A stretch of DNA of 64,000 nt from the NCBI GenBank assembly GCA_021229015.1, contig CM037785.1, positions 4,181,943 through 4,245,942 on the forward strand, given 5' to 3'. Numbering within the stretch: the first letter of the stretch is position 1; every line of letters begins with the position of its first letter. The notes beneath the pieces are model-generated. The model did no database searches. It was not told where the DNA came from and saw only the letters and a list, made by a program, of their open reading frames with translations. The DNA is from Solen grandis (lineage: Eukaryota; Mollusca; Bivalvia; Adapedonta; Solenidae). Below, one piece after another: positions 24,588 through 37,352 of the stretch. A program made the position numbers and the translations under genes.

Positions 24588-25060
24588 CAGTCATCTTTCA
24601 GGGCTTGGTGGCTAAACGGAACGCTTTCCGGATGCAGTATTAAACAGAGAAACACCTGTTCCACCATAATCCCGTAGGAGGATGGGAGAGGTGACCCCCG
24701 CTCGCACTGGATATGTGCATGCATAAATTCCTGGTCGCTAATCTTTTGTTCGACCTGGAACAGGGTCATGGCGGGGAAAATAAGAAAAATGTGATCATCA
24801 ACGTAAAAAACACAAGTTTGAACTAACGTTTCTTCACGCATTTTACAGATGATTGGAGAGCAAACAAAATCTCTACTACCTATTTTTACATATGCAACGT
24901 AAGGTCATTTACCGCTGTTAGTTGGTTATCTGATATACATAGGAGTTGTGTCCCTTGTAATTTATCATGGTAATGAATGAGTTTTTAATATTTAAAACTG
25001 CTACGTTTAATTAGTCACGAAAATCCATAAATCACCGAAAAGTTTTAAGGATGTTGCTGG

Positions 25061-25140
25061 AGTTTACCTTCGCTGCTATATATCGACGCCCAGCAAGTCA
25101 GGGAGTGGTTGCACAGAGGCATTCGGGAGGAACCATAACC
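25061..25140 (-). repeat. SINE family A tail fragment, minus strand
   Basis: Contains TTTACCTTCGCTGCTATATA, TCGACGCCCAGCAAGTCAGG and AGGCATTCGGGAGGAACCAT, a decayed complement of the family A tail and middle domain. Confidence 0.55.
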
Positions 25141-26481
25141 CTACTTTACGAGAATGAGTAAAAACATTTGCAAACGATCTGTCACCGTCGCGTTTTCGCA
25201 GAATGAAATAGAATTACTCCGAAATAACAATACAGTGGTCTGTAGGTACAAACATATTTTTACATCATTTGTGTAAATAACGAATTTTGTCTATTAATTA
25301 GCAGACGTTTTAAAATGTTTAGACGTTCCCGTCGATAAAGTAGATAATTTAAACTAATTTTACACAACGCTCCGCCCAGTTTGTTGTATATAGCTATTCA
25401 CGTGGGAAATCATTCTGCATGCATTGCTTACTGTACGTAATAGAAGATCCTAGAAGTAAGTGTTACGGGCTTTCTCATACAATCATAATGTCGTCTTTTA
25501 GTTGTGCGTGACGTACTAACTCCTACTTTCTGAGCATTTGACTCTCTACTTTGAAAACCGAAGAGCCTCTCAATTTTGTAAAAATGATTGAACGATTAAA
25601 CATAACTCTACAACACAGAATATGCTGAGATTACGCAAAAGTGTTGAAATATCAATTTGTTTCAAAAATAAATATTTAAGGGACACAATAAATGTCTGTG
25701 GCATAAAAGAACTGATTTCTCTATGATGATGCGTAACTATCACTTTACCATGCGAAAGAATATAGTTTGTTTTGATGCAAAGGTGGGTCGTATACAACAG
25801 TAAATATGAAGGTTTCAGTCATTTTATTACTTTATTTTATTAAAATAGCCCATGTAGATGTTTGAAGTCCGATACAAATCCGTGCAAAATACTTATAATC
25901 ACATAAAGCTGTCGACATAAAATACCTCCAGGAGTTATTTGTTACACTATAAAATGATCGAAACCTGTATATCTACTATCCAAAATTACTAATGAGCCTC
26001 TGACTTTTGCATAATTACTTAAGTCTATAAATAGAGACTGTGCTTGACGGGTTAGTACAAATCAAAGCGCTGATAGCGCTGAGAGAACAAGATTGTCGCA
26101 TTTCTTTTGTTTATCAAAGCGAACTTAATAAACGGGGATAAAATTTTCAAGCGATGCCATAAGACCCAATGCTATAAATCTGCATTAACCTTGTATTATC
26201 AAGGTCATTACAGGAAAAGATGAATACACCATTTGTTTCAATGGACTGCTAACAATTAGCATATCGCCACTCTAACCCTCTCTATTTCTCATGCCTGCAG
26301 TTTATAAGTTTTATATATGCATCTCTAAATCAAAAGGAAACAAATCTAATACACCAATCTTTCATTTTTTTATTTAGGTTTGGTATCTGGCAATATTAAG
26401 TTACACTGCAGATCTGCAGCCTGTCAAACTCTCTTTTATTTGAGACACACACAACTTCGGGGCCTTCAGCACTTTGATTAG

Positions 26482-26814
26482 TGTTCCAATCTAGCTTGAC
26501 AACTGCCGGAACAGGCTTTTTCCGGTTTCATGAACAGTGAATAAAAGGTGAGTTTTCATTGGTCGAGCAAAAAATAAACAATACACTGACAGTTCCATTA
26601 TGGATGTCGAGAAAATTATCAGCAACACAACTGACGGCGGTCACAACTGTTCTTAAGGAATGAATATTAAAATATTTCAATTAATAAAGATGACTCTGTC
26701 CATGTTTCGAATTTTCTCAATTTAGATTTTGTTTTACCAATTGAAACTTACCTTTTATTTACAACAAATGAAACCGGAAAGCTGTCCCAGCAGCTGCCAG
26801 GCTCGATTGAAACA
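26482..26814. mobile_element. Fold-back or MITE with ~75-80-bp inverted arms
   Basis: The left arm (about 26482-26563) and the reverse complement of the right arm (about 26738-26814) align over their whole length at roughly 75-80 percent, sharing TTTCCGGTTTCAT and AATAAAAGGT. The roughly 170-bp spacer shows no coding capacity. Confidence 0.7.
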
Positions 26815-29555
26815 CATGTTTATTAAAACAAAGCTTAATTGATAATTTCATACAAAATTGGATGTCAAAAAGGGAAACAAGTAGTGATCTAGAAGTATAT
26901 CACTGTGTTAAACCTACATTTGTTCATGAAACATATCTAGATGTTCTTCCAGGATCACTTCGTTTTTTCTTAACAAAATTAGATTAAGTTCTCATTCATT
27001 AAGAATACAGACAGGCAGATACTCTAGAAATAGACTAGTACGAGAAGAGAGATTATGTCAGTGTTGTTCAATGAGAGAAATAGAGACTGAATATCTTTTT
27101 TATAGTAGTCTGTCCTACATATAAAGAAATTCGAGAAAAAATTATTATATTATATTTTTATAATAATCCGACCGAGTTAAAATTCTTTGAATTGTTGAAA
27201 AGTGAAAGTAGGTCTGTCCTTTTTAATTTAGCCATTTACGTTGATTTTTTTTTTAGAATCCAGAAACAATATTTTGAACAATATGAAATAAGTATAAAGC
27301 ATTTAGAGGTTTGTCCTCTTTTCTTCCATTTTTCATCCATTACTATTTTATTTCATTATTTTTTTCCATGTTATTTTCCTTTACAAATCATATATTGGGT
27401 CTCTTTTCAATTACTATAAGGATATCATGGTTTTTGAAATATGTCATAATTTGGTCAATCTAATCAAAACACACACACACACACATTTGTTATAAGAGCA
27501 AATATATCAATGTTAAATTTGATCATTTGACATACGTTGTGCTTATTTGCAATACATACATATTTTCTATTTTAATAATTGAAACTATATTATATAGGGT
27601 ATTATGCTGAACTAGTACTATATTTTAATGTGCATGTATTGATTTTGACGATGTAAGTTTTACAAGTCAACAAAATATATGTTCTGTTCTGTTTATCATT
27701 GATATGTATATGAGTAAAACAACACTAGAACCGACTAGATTCCTTTTTAATTTGAAGCATAATTGAACTACTGAACGTAACATAAGCCGAGAGCAGTTGT
27801 TTACAACGCAACATATTATAACTATAATAATAATATAATATTATATCAAAATTTAATGCCCTCTAGCGGGCAAGATATCAGCGCACCTGTTCTCTCGTAC
27901 CATCTTTTTTACAAAAAATAAATATACTTCAATGACCAGTTCCTGTTTAGGCGTGTGACATTATTTTTTACATATCTCGCATGAGATAAAAAAAAAAGCA
28001 CAGCAATCTTCTTTATTGATTTATTTGTCATTTTATTATTGAAGCTGTCTTATAACCCTGTAACTACTACGCATAGTAAGAGGGAAAATACTATTACGCT
28101 TGAAGCTCACGCACCTATGTCACCGGTAACTCTAATCGGTATATGGAAAATGATATTATGTTGTTCGCTGAAATATATTCGGCCGTCACAGTGAAATGAT
28201 ATATTAGCTACAAGATCCAAGTGATGTGGAAATTCAATAAAATAAGTTTTAAATTTCAAGCCACATGACTATCTACTTTTCTGTTTCAGTTCAAGCTTAA
28301 AGCAAGACCAGGAGTCTCAGTCCCTTGATTTTATCGTTACCATTATATACGGTATAATTCGTCCCGTATAACTTCGAGCCGCCGTGACCTTGGTCTGTCT
28401 TATTTTTACCCGAATGTCCCTCGTGCGCGTAAACAGCTGAAATACTGCATCGACATCGGTAACCTTCGAAGAATAGAGATCAAATGAGTATTGTAAATGA
28501 TAACTCGCGACAATGGCTTTTGCACGTGAATATCAAATTTTAATCCAGGCAGTCAAAATTTCTAACATATACCACTTATTGTGAAAGATAAACGGAAGTA
28601 CATGTGTTTGCTAAAAGTCTTTTGTAAAGACATAAAGATTTTTTATTGTTTATATCCCCCGCTTGTCATTAATGATATCAATGTTAATAGTAAGACATTT
28701 TAATAGAGTTACCAAAATGCCCACGATGGGCAACATTCGTTCCTTTACAGGTTTTCAAAACACGTAATGTATCACGACATAAAAATATCGCGAGTGTAAT
28801 GAACTGTTAAACATTTTCAGGATCATTATCTGAAGTTATCATCATTTGAAGTATCAACAGTTTCCGGATACCCAAATCGATGCGATTATTTAACCTGCAA
28901 TGCCTTAATTAGTTGTCCGTTCGATTGGAGACCATTGATCGTCTAGAAAGACAAACCGCATAACCTTTGTCGGTGATTTATCAATCATGTAATCTCCCGG
29001 GTAAATTCGGTGTTAATTGACGGTTCTTTATGTCGGGTTCACCATGCAAGAAGGTATGAAAAGAACCATTTGAGTGGTCAAACTTCAAAAGTCTTCGATT
29101 AGTTTATGTGTTAATGCCATGACGTTCGCTGCCATTGCAGTGGGAAAATTATGGAAACAGACAGCATTCATTCTGCAAGAATACGAATAATTTACTTCGA
29201 ATTTGAACGGATTTTGTGAACATTTTTTCGTGTGATTTTATTTATGATATTATAACTGAAGCGGTTTTTGTATTAGTGTAATATATCGAGAAAATATAGA
29301 ATCAAAGCTCTGTTATATCCCTATTCTACGACGTTTCTGTTGATACAGCAAGGAATACGAAAGCACGGCATTTACTATAGGTTCAGTATTTTTTTGTGTA
29401 AGTAATAGATAGGAGAGCTTATACAAAAGAATGGGTTTCACAGATTTGACAATTCGTGAGGACGCAATCGGATAATTCCGGCTCCTTCCGTAAAGTTAGA
29501 GAAAGATAAAGGTAACGCTGACATTTCATCAAATATTCCATTTCAAACAGACGTG

Positions 29556-30263
29556 ATGACAAAAAAAAAATATAGTCGCGCAAGCATTACATCAGCCATG
29601 AACGGCAGACGACATTTCGAAACGGAACATCGCTGTGTTTTAAAAACTGAAATTCTTCGTGGAGTTCAACTGAAAATAAATGTGGCACCGAAAAACATAC
29701 CTGAAAAAGACCCGAAAACAGCTAACTGCGATGTTATATTTGAAAAGTCAGTGAAAAAGTATGATGATAACATATGCAGGAAACGTACTTTATTTTCCTG
29801 GTATAACAATTCTTTCAAAAATCGGATACCTTTCAATCAGAAGGAAAATGTTTGCAAATATCACAGAGAAAAGAACATTGAATATTTACATAACACTGTG
29901 TCCATTATGTCCTTATCAAGAAAAATGTCGTCTGCTTCTGGTGACAACAAATTCAAGGATGGTTTCCTTCGATCAGTTTCAGCCCCGCCAATGACTGTCA
30001 ACACAAGGTTTCGAGCTGGGTTTAGGTTTCAAACCTACAAGAACACACGAAACAATCCCATGAAAGAACCCGCTATCTGCAAGGACGGTTCAGAAGGTCA
30101 CTTCCTGTCAAACCGGAAGTCATTTCTTAGGCCATTGCTGCAGGCGACCAATTATTCTTCAGGTCACAGTCAAGAATGCCCCTACAAATGTCGCGGTTGC
30201 TTCAAAGCATGCTTCGCTTCCGATCAATATTTTGAAGAAAGAATAACTTTTGTAGACAAGTAG
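29556..30263 (+). CDS. Unrecognised 235-codon ORF
   Basis: ATG at 29556 lies five bases after an acceptor-like TTTCAAACAG, so this may be the last exon of a gene with an upstream 5'UTR or coding exon. The frame stays open upstream only to 29460 and has no earlier ATG. The product is basic (SRKMSSASGDNKFKDGF, RSVSAPPMTVNTRFRAGFRF), lacks a signal peptide or membrane segment, and ends in a Cys-rich patch (CPYKCRGCFKACFASDQYF) with four cysteines in 11 residues. Base composition is clearly richer in G and C than the flanks, which supports coding. No Pfam-type domain is recognised. The SVSAPP segment could be a phosphorylation site, but that is a guess. Confidence 0.55.
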   Translation: MTKKKYSRASITSAMNGRRHFETEHRCVLKTEILRGVQLKINVAPKNIPEKDPKTANCDVIFEKSVKKYDDNICRKRTLFSWYNNSFKNRIPFNQKENVCKYHREKNIEYLHNTVSIMSLSRKMSSASGDNKFKDGFLRSVSAPPMTVNTRFRAGFRFQTYKNTRNNPMKEPAICKDGSEGHFLSNRKSFLRPLLQATNYSSGHSQECPYKCRGCFKACFASDQYFEERITFVDK

Positions 30264-30692
30264 CTCTTCAATACTGTGGATATAGTTAAATTTAGATAAA
30301 AAGACGTTTATCTATTGAATACATGCATTTTCCAATATTTAATTTGTCATGTAATACATTCAAATTTGTCATTGTGTGTATTTGATAATGAATTATAAAT
30401 TTTTTGTCAATGTAATTAATGAAATATTTATTTAATTCTTAGGTAACAGATTGAGGAAAACCGAAGGAGCATTGGCCATTGTCGGATCATATTGTTCTGT
30501 GAACGCCGATTTGTTACTATATAATCAAATATTTTAAAATGACTCAAAACCAGGTTTTTAACTCCTTTACTGCTTGCCCATTTCCTTACTGTGGAGATAG
30601 CTAGAGATTGTAAGGTAGAAAAAATCGTGTGTACCAGGAAACAAGAAATATCTTTAAAAAAGATATTCGGCGTAGGATGAAAGAAAAACGAG

Positions 30693-32283
30693 ATTTTCAT
30701 TCATGCATAAATATACTTTAATTAAGAAACTTATAAATGGAAATATATGCAAAACACATTTCAAAGACTCTAATGTTATGATAGGTTATAAAAGCATTGT
30801 TGTAAATAATTGTAAAAAACATGTCTAATTTTGGTAGTGAACAATGATGAATGGCAATGTTTTTAACAAGTTATTTACAAATAAAAAAGCCAAAAAAAAT
30901 GTCTATTAACAAAATGACAGTAAAGAATGACTAGACTATTATACAAAAGACACGACTGACCATTATCGTAAACAGGCTTACCTGCACCATAAAAAATTGT
31001 AAAATGATTAAAATCAGAATATGAAATGATTTGATATAACAAATATTTCAGAGTACCTCCAAATGTTCTTATTTAAAAGCAGTGTAATGTTATAAATTAT
31101 CCTATGAACTATAAAAAAATCTATGATAATCCGCTGCATAAAACCTAATTTAGTTCCAGGCTGATCATGTAATGAGCAGTTATCTGCTCGTTGTAGTTAG
31201 GACACACCTTTATTTTATTTCTTACTGACGAAAGCTTGTTCAGGTCTGATTTTATCAGTTGTAAACTGTATCAAAATAGTTTATACAGGCATATACATTA
31301 ATAATCAGCACCTTAAAGCATAGATTCATTGATAAAGGAAGTTACAATAAACAAGATAGCCATGATGGCCCTGAATGACTCGCCTGGGTATCACGGCTAC
31401 AATTTTATTTTCATTTTTTTTTTAATATAAAAAATAGACAATAATTCTAGTATAACTTAAAAATATTTTACCCCTGATGCAGTGGTGCGAAATTTTATCA
31501 CCTGAAGTACATGGTTTCATCAATAAACTAAATACCTAAGATCTAGACGACATAGTTTCAAAAAAGAAGAATGTGAATGTTGATCCAATATATTTCTATG
31601 TAAAATAACTGTCCCCTGGGTTTTGGCCGTTTATCTTTCGATATGTTCCATCGTAAATATTATTCTTCCAGTCTTCTAGAACATTCCGAGGAAAAGCGCG
31701 CGAAAGACCGACGCACAACAAATTTAGTACGCTCTAGAAATAGTTCAGTATTTTTTCTATGAAATATATTTATTTATAGACGGTAATACAAAAAATTATA
31801 TCTGTAAATAGGCTTGTTTGATATTTGTTCATATCATTATTGCATATGACAATTATGATATAAAAGCGTTATTAGTTGTTTTGGTTTTGGCGAATTATTA
31901 ATTTTCAATGAGAGCATCTCGGCAGGCTGGAAGAATTCAATATACATAGTAATTAAGGGGTTTCATGTCATAACACGGTGGATTCTTTTTTGTTGTTTTA
32001 AATCATTTTCACAAAGTAGCATTCCTCAATTGATGGAAAAGGATTGTATTTAACTTACTGATATCACTTTCATGTTTACATCAAAAAGAAAAGTAATAAC
32101 ACCAAGCTGAATGATATATACAAGCTGCACCCCTTATTTACAGTAATTTTATAGTCCACAACGATGCGTTAACCAATAACAGGAGTCCTTTTATTCAGCT
32201 TAGAATTATTTACCGCTGTTAGCGTACATTTGATTGGTTTAAGATGCGAGTTAAAATCGAAATTATACAGCTACGCCGAAAAA
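30693..32283. mobile_element. Dispersed 1.6-kb element, copy 1
   Basis: Runs from ATTTTCATTCATGCATAAAT to ACAGCTACGCCGAAAAA. It aligns with 34596-36282 at high identity end to end. No long open frame remains, so it is non-autonomous or decayed. A third fragment of its right end lies inverted at 49246. No clear target-site duplication or terminal inverted repeat was found by eye, so the class is unknown. Relative to copy 2 it lacks a block of about 120 bases near 31651. Confidence 0.85.
31674..31686. promoter_or_regulatory. Perfect three-unit heat-shock element in repeat copy 1
   Basis: TTCTAGAACATTC is three alternating nGAAn/nTTCn units with exact spacing, the consensus trimer site for HSF. 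A near-miss fourth unit (GAGGAA) follows. A TATA-like AAATATATTTATTTA lies about 80 bases to the right. Confidence 0.45.
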
Positions 32284-32425
32284 GTTCGTACCTATTATCC
32301 AATCTTGTCTTTTTATTAGATTTCATGTGAATCTTTATATGTAAGCCAAGGTATCCTACTTAAGTTAATAATTGTAAACTTCTCTCAATAATTGTGCAAA
32401 ATAGACAGTGGCATAATTCTGAAAA

Positions 32426-32475
32426 ACAAACAAACAAAACAAACAAAAAATAACAAACAAACAAAAAACAAAAGA
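32426..32475. repeat. (CAAA)n low-complexity tract
   Basis: AAACAAACAAACAAAACAAA-type repeat. It generates spurious Phe/Cys-rich minus-strand frames. Confidence 0.85.
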
Positions 32476-34595
32476 ATAGAAAAATAAATAAGATAAAATC
32501 TCAAAACCCCTAGAATCTGCATAAGAGTACATGATAACAATATTGCTGTGAAGGTTTGGTCAATTCCCTTAAGAAATGTAGGAGGAGTTACGCTCGGAAA
32601 ATATGCGCTGGGCATTTGATAACAATATTTCCTTTGAAATATCATTCAAAATATGAACAGAAATGTTGGAGGAGTTGCACTCAGAAGATGAAATTGACAA
32701 CATAAACAAAGGGGCATTTCTTTGCCAAAAATGTCAAAATCTCCAAATCCTGCCAATATGCGCCATGGTACTCGATGACAAAAATCCTGTGAAAGATAAA
32801 AATCCCTTGAGAAATGTAGAAGGAGGATGCGCCCGGAAGATATTTTAGACAAAATTAGAAAAGGACAAAATCCCGCTAAAAATGATTTTGACTCAATCCC
32901 GAAAAATATGCATCGTTGACAATCATCCTGTGAAAGTCTAGTCAAAATCCGTTCAGGGATATTGGCCATCCGCTCGCCGACATTCGCAAATCTATCAGCC
33001 AATTTCTTTTTCTGAAAACCTTATTAAAATATCAGTTTTCAAATAGTGAATAGTTTTACATTGCCCGTTCTCAAACAGCCTGGCTAGTAACAAGCGTATT
33101 TATTGCAGCTGTAATCACACTTTATCCACACAAACATTCCGGCATTTTAATTTTCATTTTTATGCAATGTTTTCAATGTCGAAATCATATGCACATCACT
33201 TACATTGTCTATTATTTAAGCGAATGAAATCAGCAATAAACTCTTACTGGTATTACAATTAAAAAATATATATAATGTAAATTACATTAACAGAGAACAT
33301 GACGTTTGGGCGCTTACAGAAAAATAAATAATCTTATTCTAAGATGCATTTGCTATTAAAATGTAATATCAGTTTAAATTTTGATATCGCGCAAACTTAA
33401 ATGGTTTCTTCTCAGTTAAATTGTACTCAGACATTTTACTATGTATTTCATGATGAATAAATAGCATATCTAATATATTTCCGTGGTGCATTCATCCCGT
33501 TTTGGTAGATGTACCAATTTATGTGCTTTTTAATGCTTGCCTTTACTTACATATGGCCGGAGGTTCACAAACGGTGCCGTCACGAAAATTCTACGCAGTT
33601 CCATGGCGCAATAAAAATAGAAATATACACCGTTAAACAATGGTAAATAACATAATTTCTGGGAAAAAGTCGATCGCGTGCTGTATAGGATGATTTTAAT
33701 ATAGGTTAAAGTTTAGTTTGTGCATTTGCCGACCTTTCCACGACATTCACTGTAGCACTTACATACACTTTGATTATTTGCTCCAGCGTGCACATAAATA
33801 ACGAGTGGTTCAAAACAATTCATTTTGTAAGGAAATCTCCATTCGAGGGGACAGACCAGCGTTCATATATTGTACGGTAAGAATGATTTTGATATTTATT
33901 TTTATGTTTAGAATCACTAAATGAAATCCCATTTACTTGTGTAGTTGATATATTTGCTTTCGACGATTACCATTTTAAATTGTTTGATACATTATACCCA
34001 AAAGCAAGTTTTTGAAGGTGCTATATAGCCTGTAGACCTGTTCTGTTGATTTTGCGTTGGGGCCTGGTCAATAATCCTGCCTTTTCTCCAAAAATAGATT
34101 TACCTTTAAAATCGCTTCACAGAATTGATTCATAATCACATGTAATATTCATTAAGACAGTACCATCACCCTTTCCAATGGAATTGTGACCTTCACCTTC
34201 TTGTAACATCATGGAAACCTTTTCATTAATCATTAAATGCGCTATAGAAATTTAGCGGTGATGTGAAACACCATCTGTGACAACTCTTCGATGGTTTATT
34301 TGTTTATTTTGGGTTATAAATTTCATCTATTGCCTTTTTCAATCATTATATTAAATCATTCGAGTGTTTTAGTATGCAAAGGCAAATAAGTGATACTTAT
34401 TAAATAGCAAATTATTGTCGAGATCCTTTGACATTTTTCATTGACTATACGGACCTGAATCATATGCGTATATATACGTAAATATACGTAAAGAACAGGT
34501 CGTAAGTTCTTCAACAATTCTTATATACAGTATCGTAAGTTCTTGAAAAATTCTTAGATACGGTATCAGTCTCAATCACAAATATCGTACTTAAA

Positions 34596-36282
34596 ATTTT
34601 CATTCATGCATAAATATACTTTAATTAAGAAACTTATAAATGGAAATATATGCAAAACACATTTCAAAGACTCTAATGTTATGATAGGTTATAAAAGCAT
34701 TGATGTAAATAATTGTAAAAAAAACATGTCTAATTTTTGTAGTGAACAATGATGAATGGCAATGTTTTTATATATTCAAAACAAAATGTACAGTAAAGAA
34801 TGCTAGACTATTATACAAAACACGACTGACCATTATCGTAAACAGGCTTACCTGCACCATAAAAAATTGTAAAATGATTAAAATCAGAATATGAAATGAT
34901 TTGATATAACAAATATTACAGAGTACCTCAAAATGTTCTTATTTAAAAGCAGTGTAATGTTATAAATTATCCTATGAACTATAAAAAAAATCTATGATAA
35001 TCCGCTGCATAAAACCTAATTTAGTTCCAGGCTGATCATGTAATGAGCAGTTATCTGCTCGTTGTAGTTAGGACATACAATTTTTTCTTCACCTTTATTT
35101 TATTTCTTACTGACAAAAGCTTGTTCAGGTCTGATTTTATCAGTTGTAAACTGTATCAAAATAGTTTATACAGGAATATACATTAATGATCAGCACCTTA
35201 AAGCATAGATTCATTGATAAAGGAAGTTACAATAAACAAGATAGCCATGATGGCCCTGAATGACTCGCCTTGGTATCACGGCTACAATTTTATTTTCAAT
35301 TTTTTTTTAAAATAAAAAATAGACAATAATTCTAGTATAACTTAAAAATATTTCACCCTTGATGCAGTGGTGCGAAATTTTATCACCTGAAGTACATGGT
35401 TTCATCAATTAACTAAATACCTTAGATCTAGACGACATAGTTTCAAAAAAGAAGAATGTGAATGTTTATCCAATATATGTCTATGTAAAATAACTGTCCC
35501 CTGGGTTGTGGCCGTTTATCTTTCGATATGTTCCATTAGACAATGCTTCATGCCAAATATTTAAGCTGTAGCCTTTCTGGTGTTACAGAAGATTTTTTAA
35601 GTGATCCCATTTTAATCTGGAAAAATAAGTGACTCATTTTTTTTTTAAATTGCGTAAATATTATTCTTCCAGTCTTCTAGAACATTCCGAGGAAAAGCGC
35701 GCGAAAGACCGACGCACAACAAATTTAGTACGCTCTAGAAATAGTTCAGTATTTTTTTTATAAAATATACTTATTTATAGACGGTAATACAAAAAATGAT
35801 ATCTGTAAATAGGCTTGTTTGATATTTGTTCATATCATTATTGCATATGACAATTATGATATAAAAGCGTTATTAGTTGTTTTGGTTTTGGCGAATTAAC
35901 TTTCAATGAGGGCATCTCGGCAGGCTGGAAGAATTCAATATACATAGTAATTAAGGGGTTTCATGTCATAACACGGTGGATTCTTTTTTGTTGTTTTAAA
36001 TCATTTTCACAAAGTAACATTCCTCAATTGATGGAAAAGGATTGTATTTAACTTACTGAAATCACTTTCATGTTTACATCAAAAAGAAAAGTAATAACAC
36101 CAAGCTGAATGATATATACAAGCTGCACCCCTTATTTACAGTAATTTTATAGTCCATAACGATGCGTTAACCAATAACAGGAGTCCTTTTATTCAGCTTA
36201 GAATTATTTACCGCTGTTAGCGTACATTTGATTGGTTTAAGATGCGAGTTGAAATCGAAATTATACAGCTACGCCGAAAAAA
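34596..36282. mobile_element. Dispersed 1.6-kb element, copy 2
   Basis: Same orientation as copy 1, with the same termini (ATTTTCATTCATGCATAAAT and ACAGCTACGCCGAAAAA). It carries about 120 extra bases at 35536-35655, starting AGACAATGCTTCATGCC, that are absent from copy 1, and lacks some bases near 34770. The copies are separated by about 2.3 kb of unrelated sequence. Confidence 0.85.
35675..35687. promoter_or_regulatory. Perfect three-unit heat-shock element in repeat copy 2
   Basis: The same TTCTAGAACATTC trimer as in copy 1, with TATAAAATA about 75 bases to the right (near 35759). Conservation in both copies while other bases changed is suggestive but not proof of function. Confidence 0.45.
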
Positions 36283-36807
36283 ATCTCGAATTTAAAAGTC
36301 TGAGTATGAGTATTTAAAATAGAAAAGATTTTATTTTTTAGAACTTGGGGCCTGGAATTGCTTTGAAAGTATGTGATAGATATGAATATCAGTTGTAACA
36401 TTTTGTTTCCTAATTCGTTATATCAGAAATAAATTTATATTAATTAAGTTATTATGTATTCAACAAACGCAACATTTTTTTCTTAAAATTTTCAATATCC
36501 ATGTAAATGAAAATTACATTTGATAACGTCCATGAAAATAATCTGTTACATATTCAAAAATTAAATATTTAATATTAAGTAAGTTACTGTAGATTAGCTA
36601 TTTTGCCGTGACTTTTTATGTTGTTGTATAATGAGAAAAGTAAGTCTTTGATCGTTTCATGTCACAATGTCTATTTTGTTCAGTACGATAGTTGTGTAAC
36701 AAAGTATATTAACAAGGAATATCTTAAAAAGATGTCCGGTGGTATGCATAGTTGAACTTAAGTGTAGAAAATTATATGAAATAGAATTTTTTTTAAGATC
36801 AATATTA

Positions 36808-37112
36808 CCGTCCCCGGTGACCGAGTGTTAGAGCGCCCGCCTCGGGAGCGGGAGGTCGTGGGTTCGATCACCGACCACGACACACCAAAGTCGTAAAAAA
36901 TGACACTGTTATATCTTCCTTGCTTGACGCTCAGCATATGAGGATAGTTGCAGGACTGGTTGGCCCGGTGTCAGGATAATGTGACCGGTAGTGGTATCAT
37001 GCCACATGTCTACGGCCTGATACTGCAGCGTGGCAGCACTATATCTGTCTCAAGTAGACATCGTCTCCTAATGACTGAAATACTGTCGGTTGGACGTTAA
37101 ACCCAACAAACA
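36808..37112 (+). mobile_element. SINE family B, full-length, with 13-bp target-site duplication
   Basis: A 305-bp element bounded by perfect direct repeats AAGATCAATATTA (36795-36807 and 37113-37125). The head CCCCGGTGACCGAGTGTTAG (A box) and GGGTTCGATCACCGAC (B box) resembles a tRNA whose anticodon arm reads CCCGC-CTCGGGA-GCGGG, anticodon CGG, so a tRNA-Pro-like origin is plausible. The body includes TCAGGATAATGTGACCGGTA and the tail GACTGAAATACTGTCGGTTG then GACGTTAAACCCAACAAAC. The intact TSD and A/C-rich 3' end indicate a relatively recent insertion. Confidence 0.9.
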
Positions 37113-37166
37113 AAGATCAATATTATCTGATTCAGATCTTCACATTAATCTATATTTATAAATGGA

Positions 37167-37352
37167 TAGTGCAGTTAAACCTGTATTAGCGGCCACCTGT
37201 ATTAAGCGGCCAATCTACACTTAGCGGTCAGTTTTAATATAACCAAACTAGCATTTTATTATATGTTTAGACTTTATTTAGCGACCACCTCTACGAAGCG
37301 GTCATTTCTCTTGTTTCCTTGACTGACCGCTTAAGACAGGTTTGACTGTATA
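37167..37352. mobile_element. MITE with CAGTTAAACCTGTATTA ends, TA-flanked
   Basis: Left terminus TAGTGCAGTTAAACCTGTAT and the complement of the right terminus TATACAGTCAAACCTGTCTT match over about 30 bases, and both continue into AAGCGG-type subterminal motifs that recur internally. TA at each end and 186 bp total fit a Tc1/mariner-type non-autonomous element. Confidence 0.8.

Larger units (their letters stand above)
24233..29550. other. Intergenic or intronic DNA
   Basis: Holds a full SINE-A (24381), a SINE-A fragment (25061), a long-armed fold-back element (26482-26814) and a short AC repeat (27470-27485). The stretch 28700-29500 is less repetitive than average and could include the 5' region of the ORF at 29556. 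Open frames at 24569, 25570 and 27192 have no splice or domain support. Confidence 0.5.

Noticed and set aside
36811..36880. Possible functional tRNA gene
   Set aside because: The tRNA-like part has A and B boxes but is the head of a 305-bp SINE with a target-site duplication; the acceptor stem does not close.
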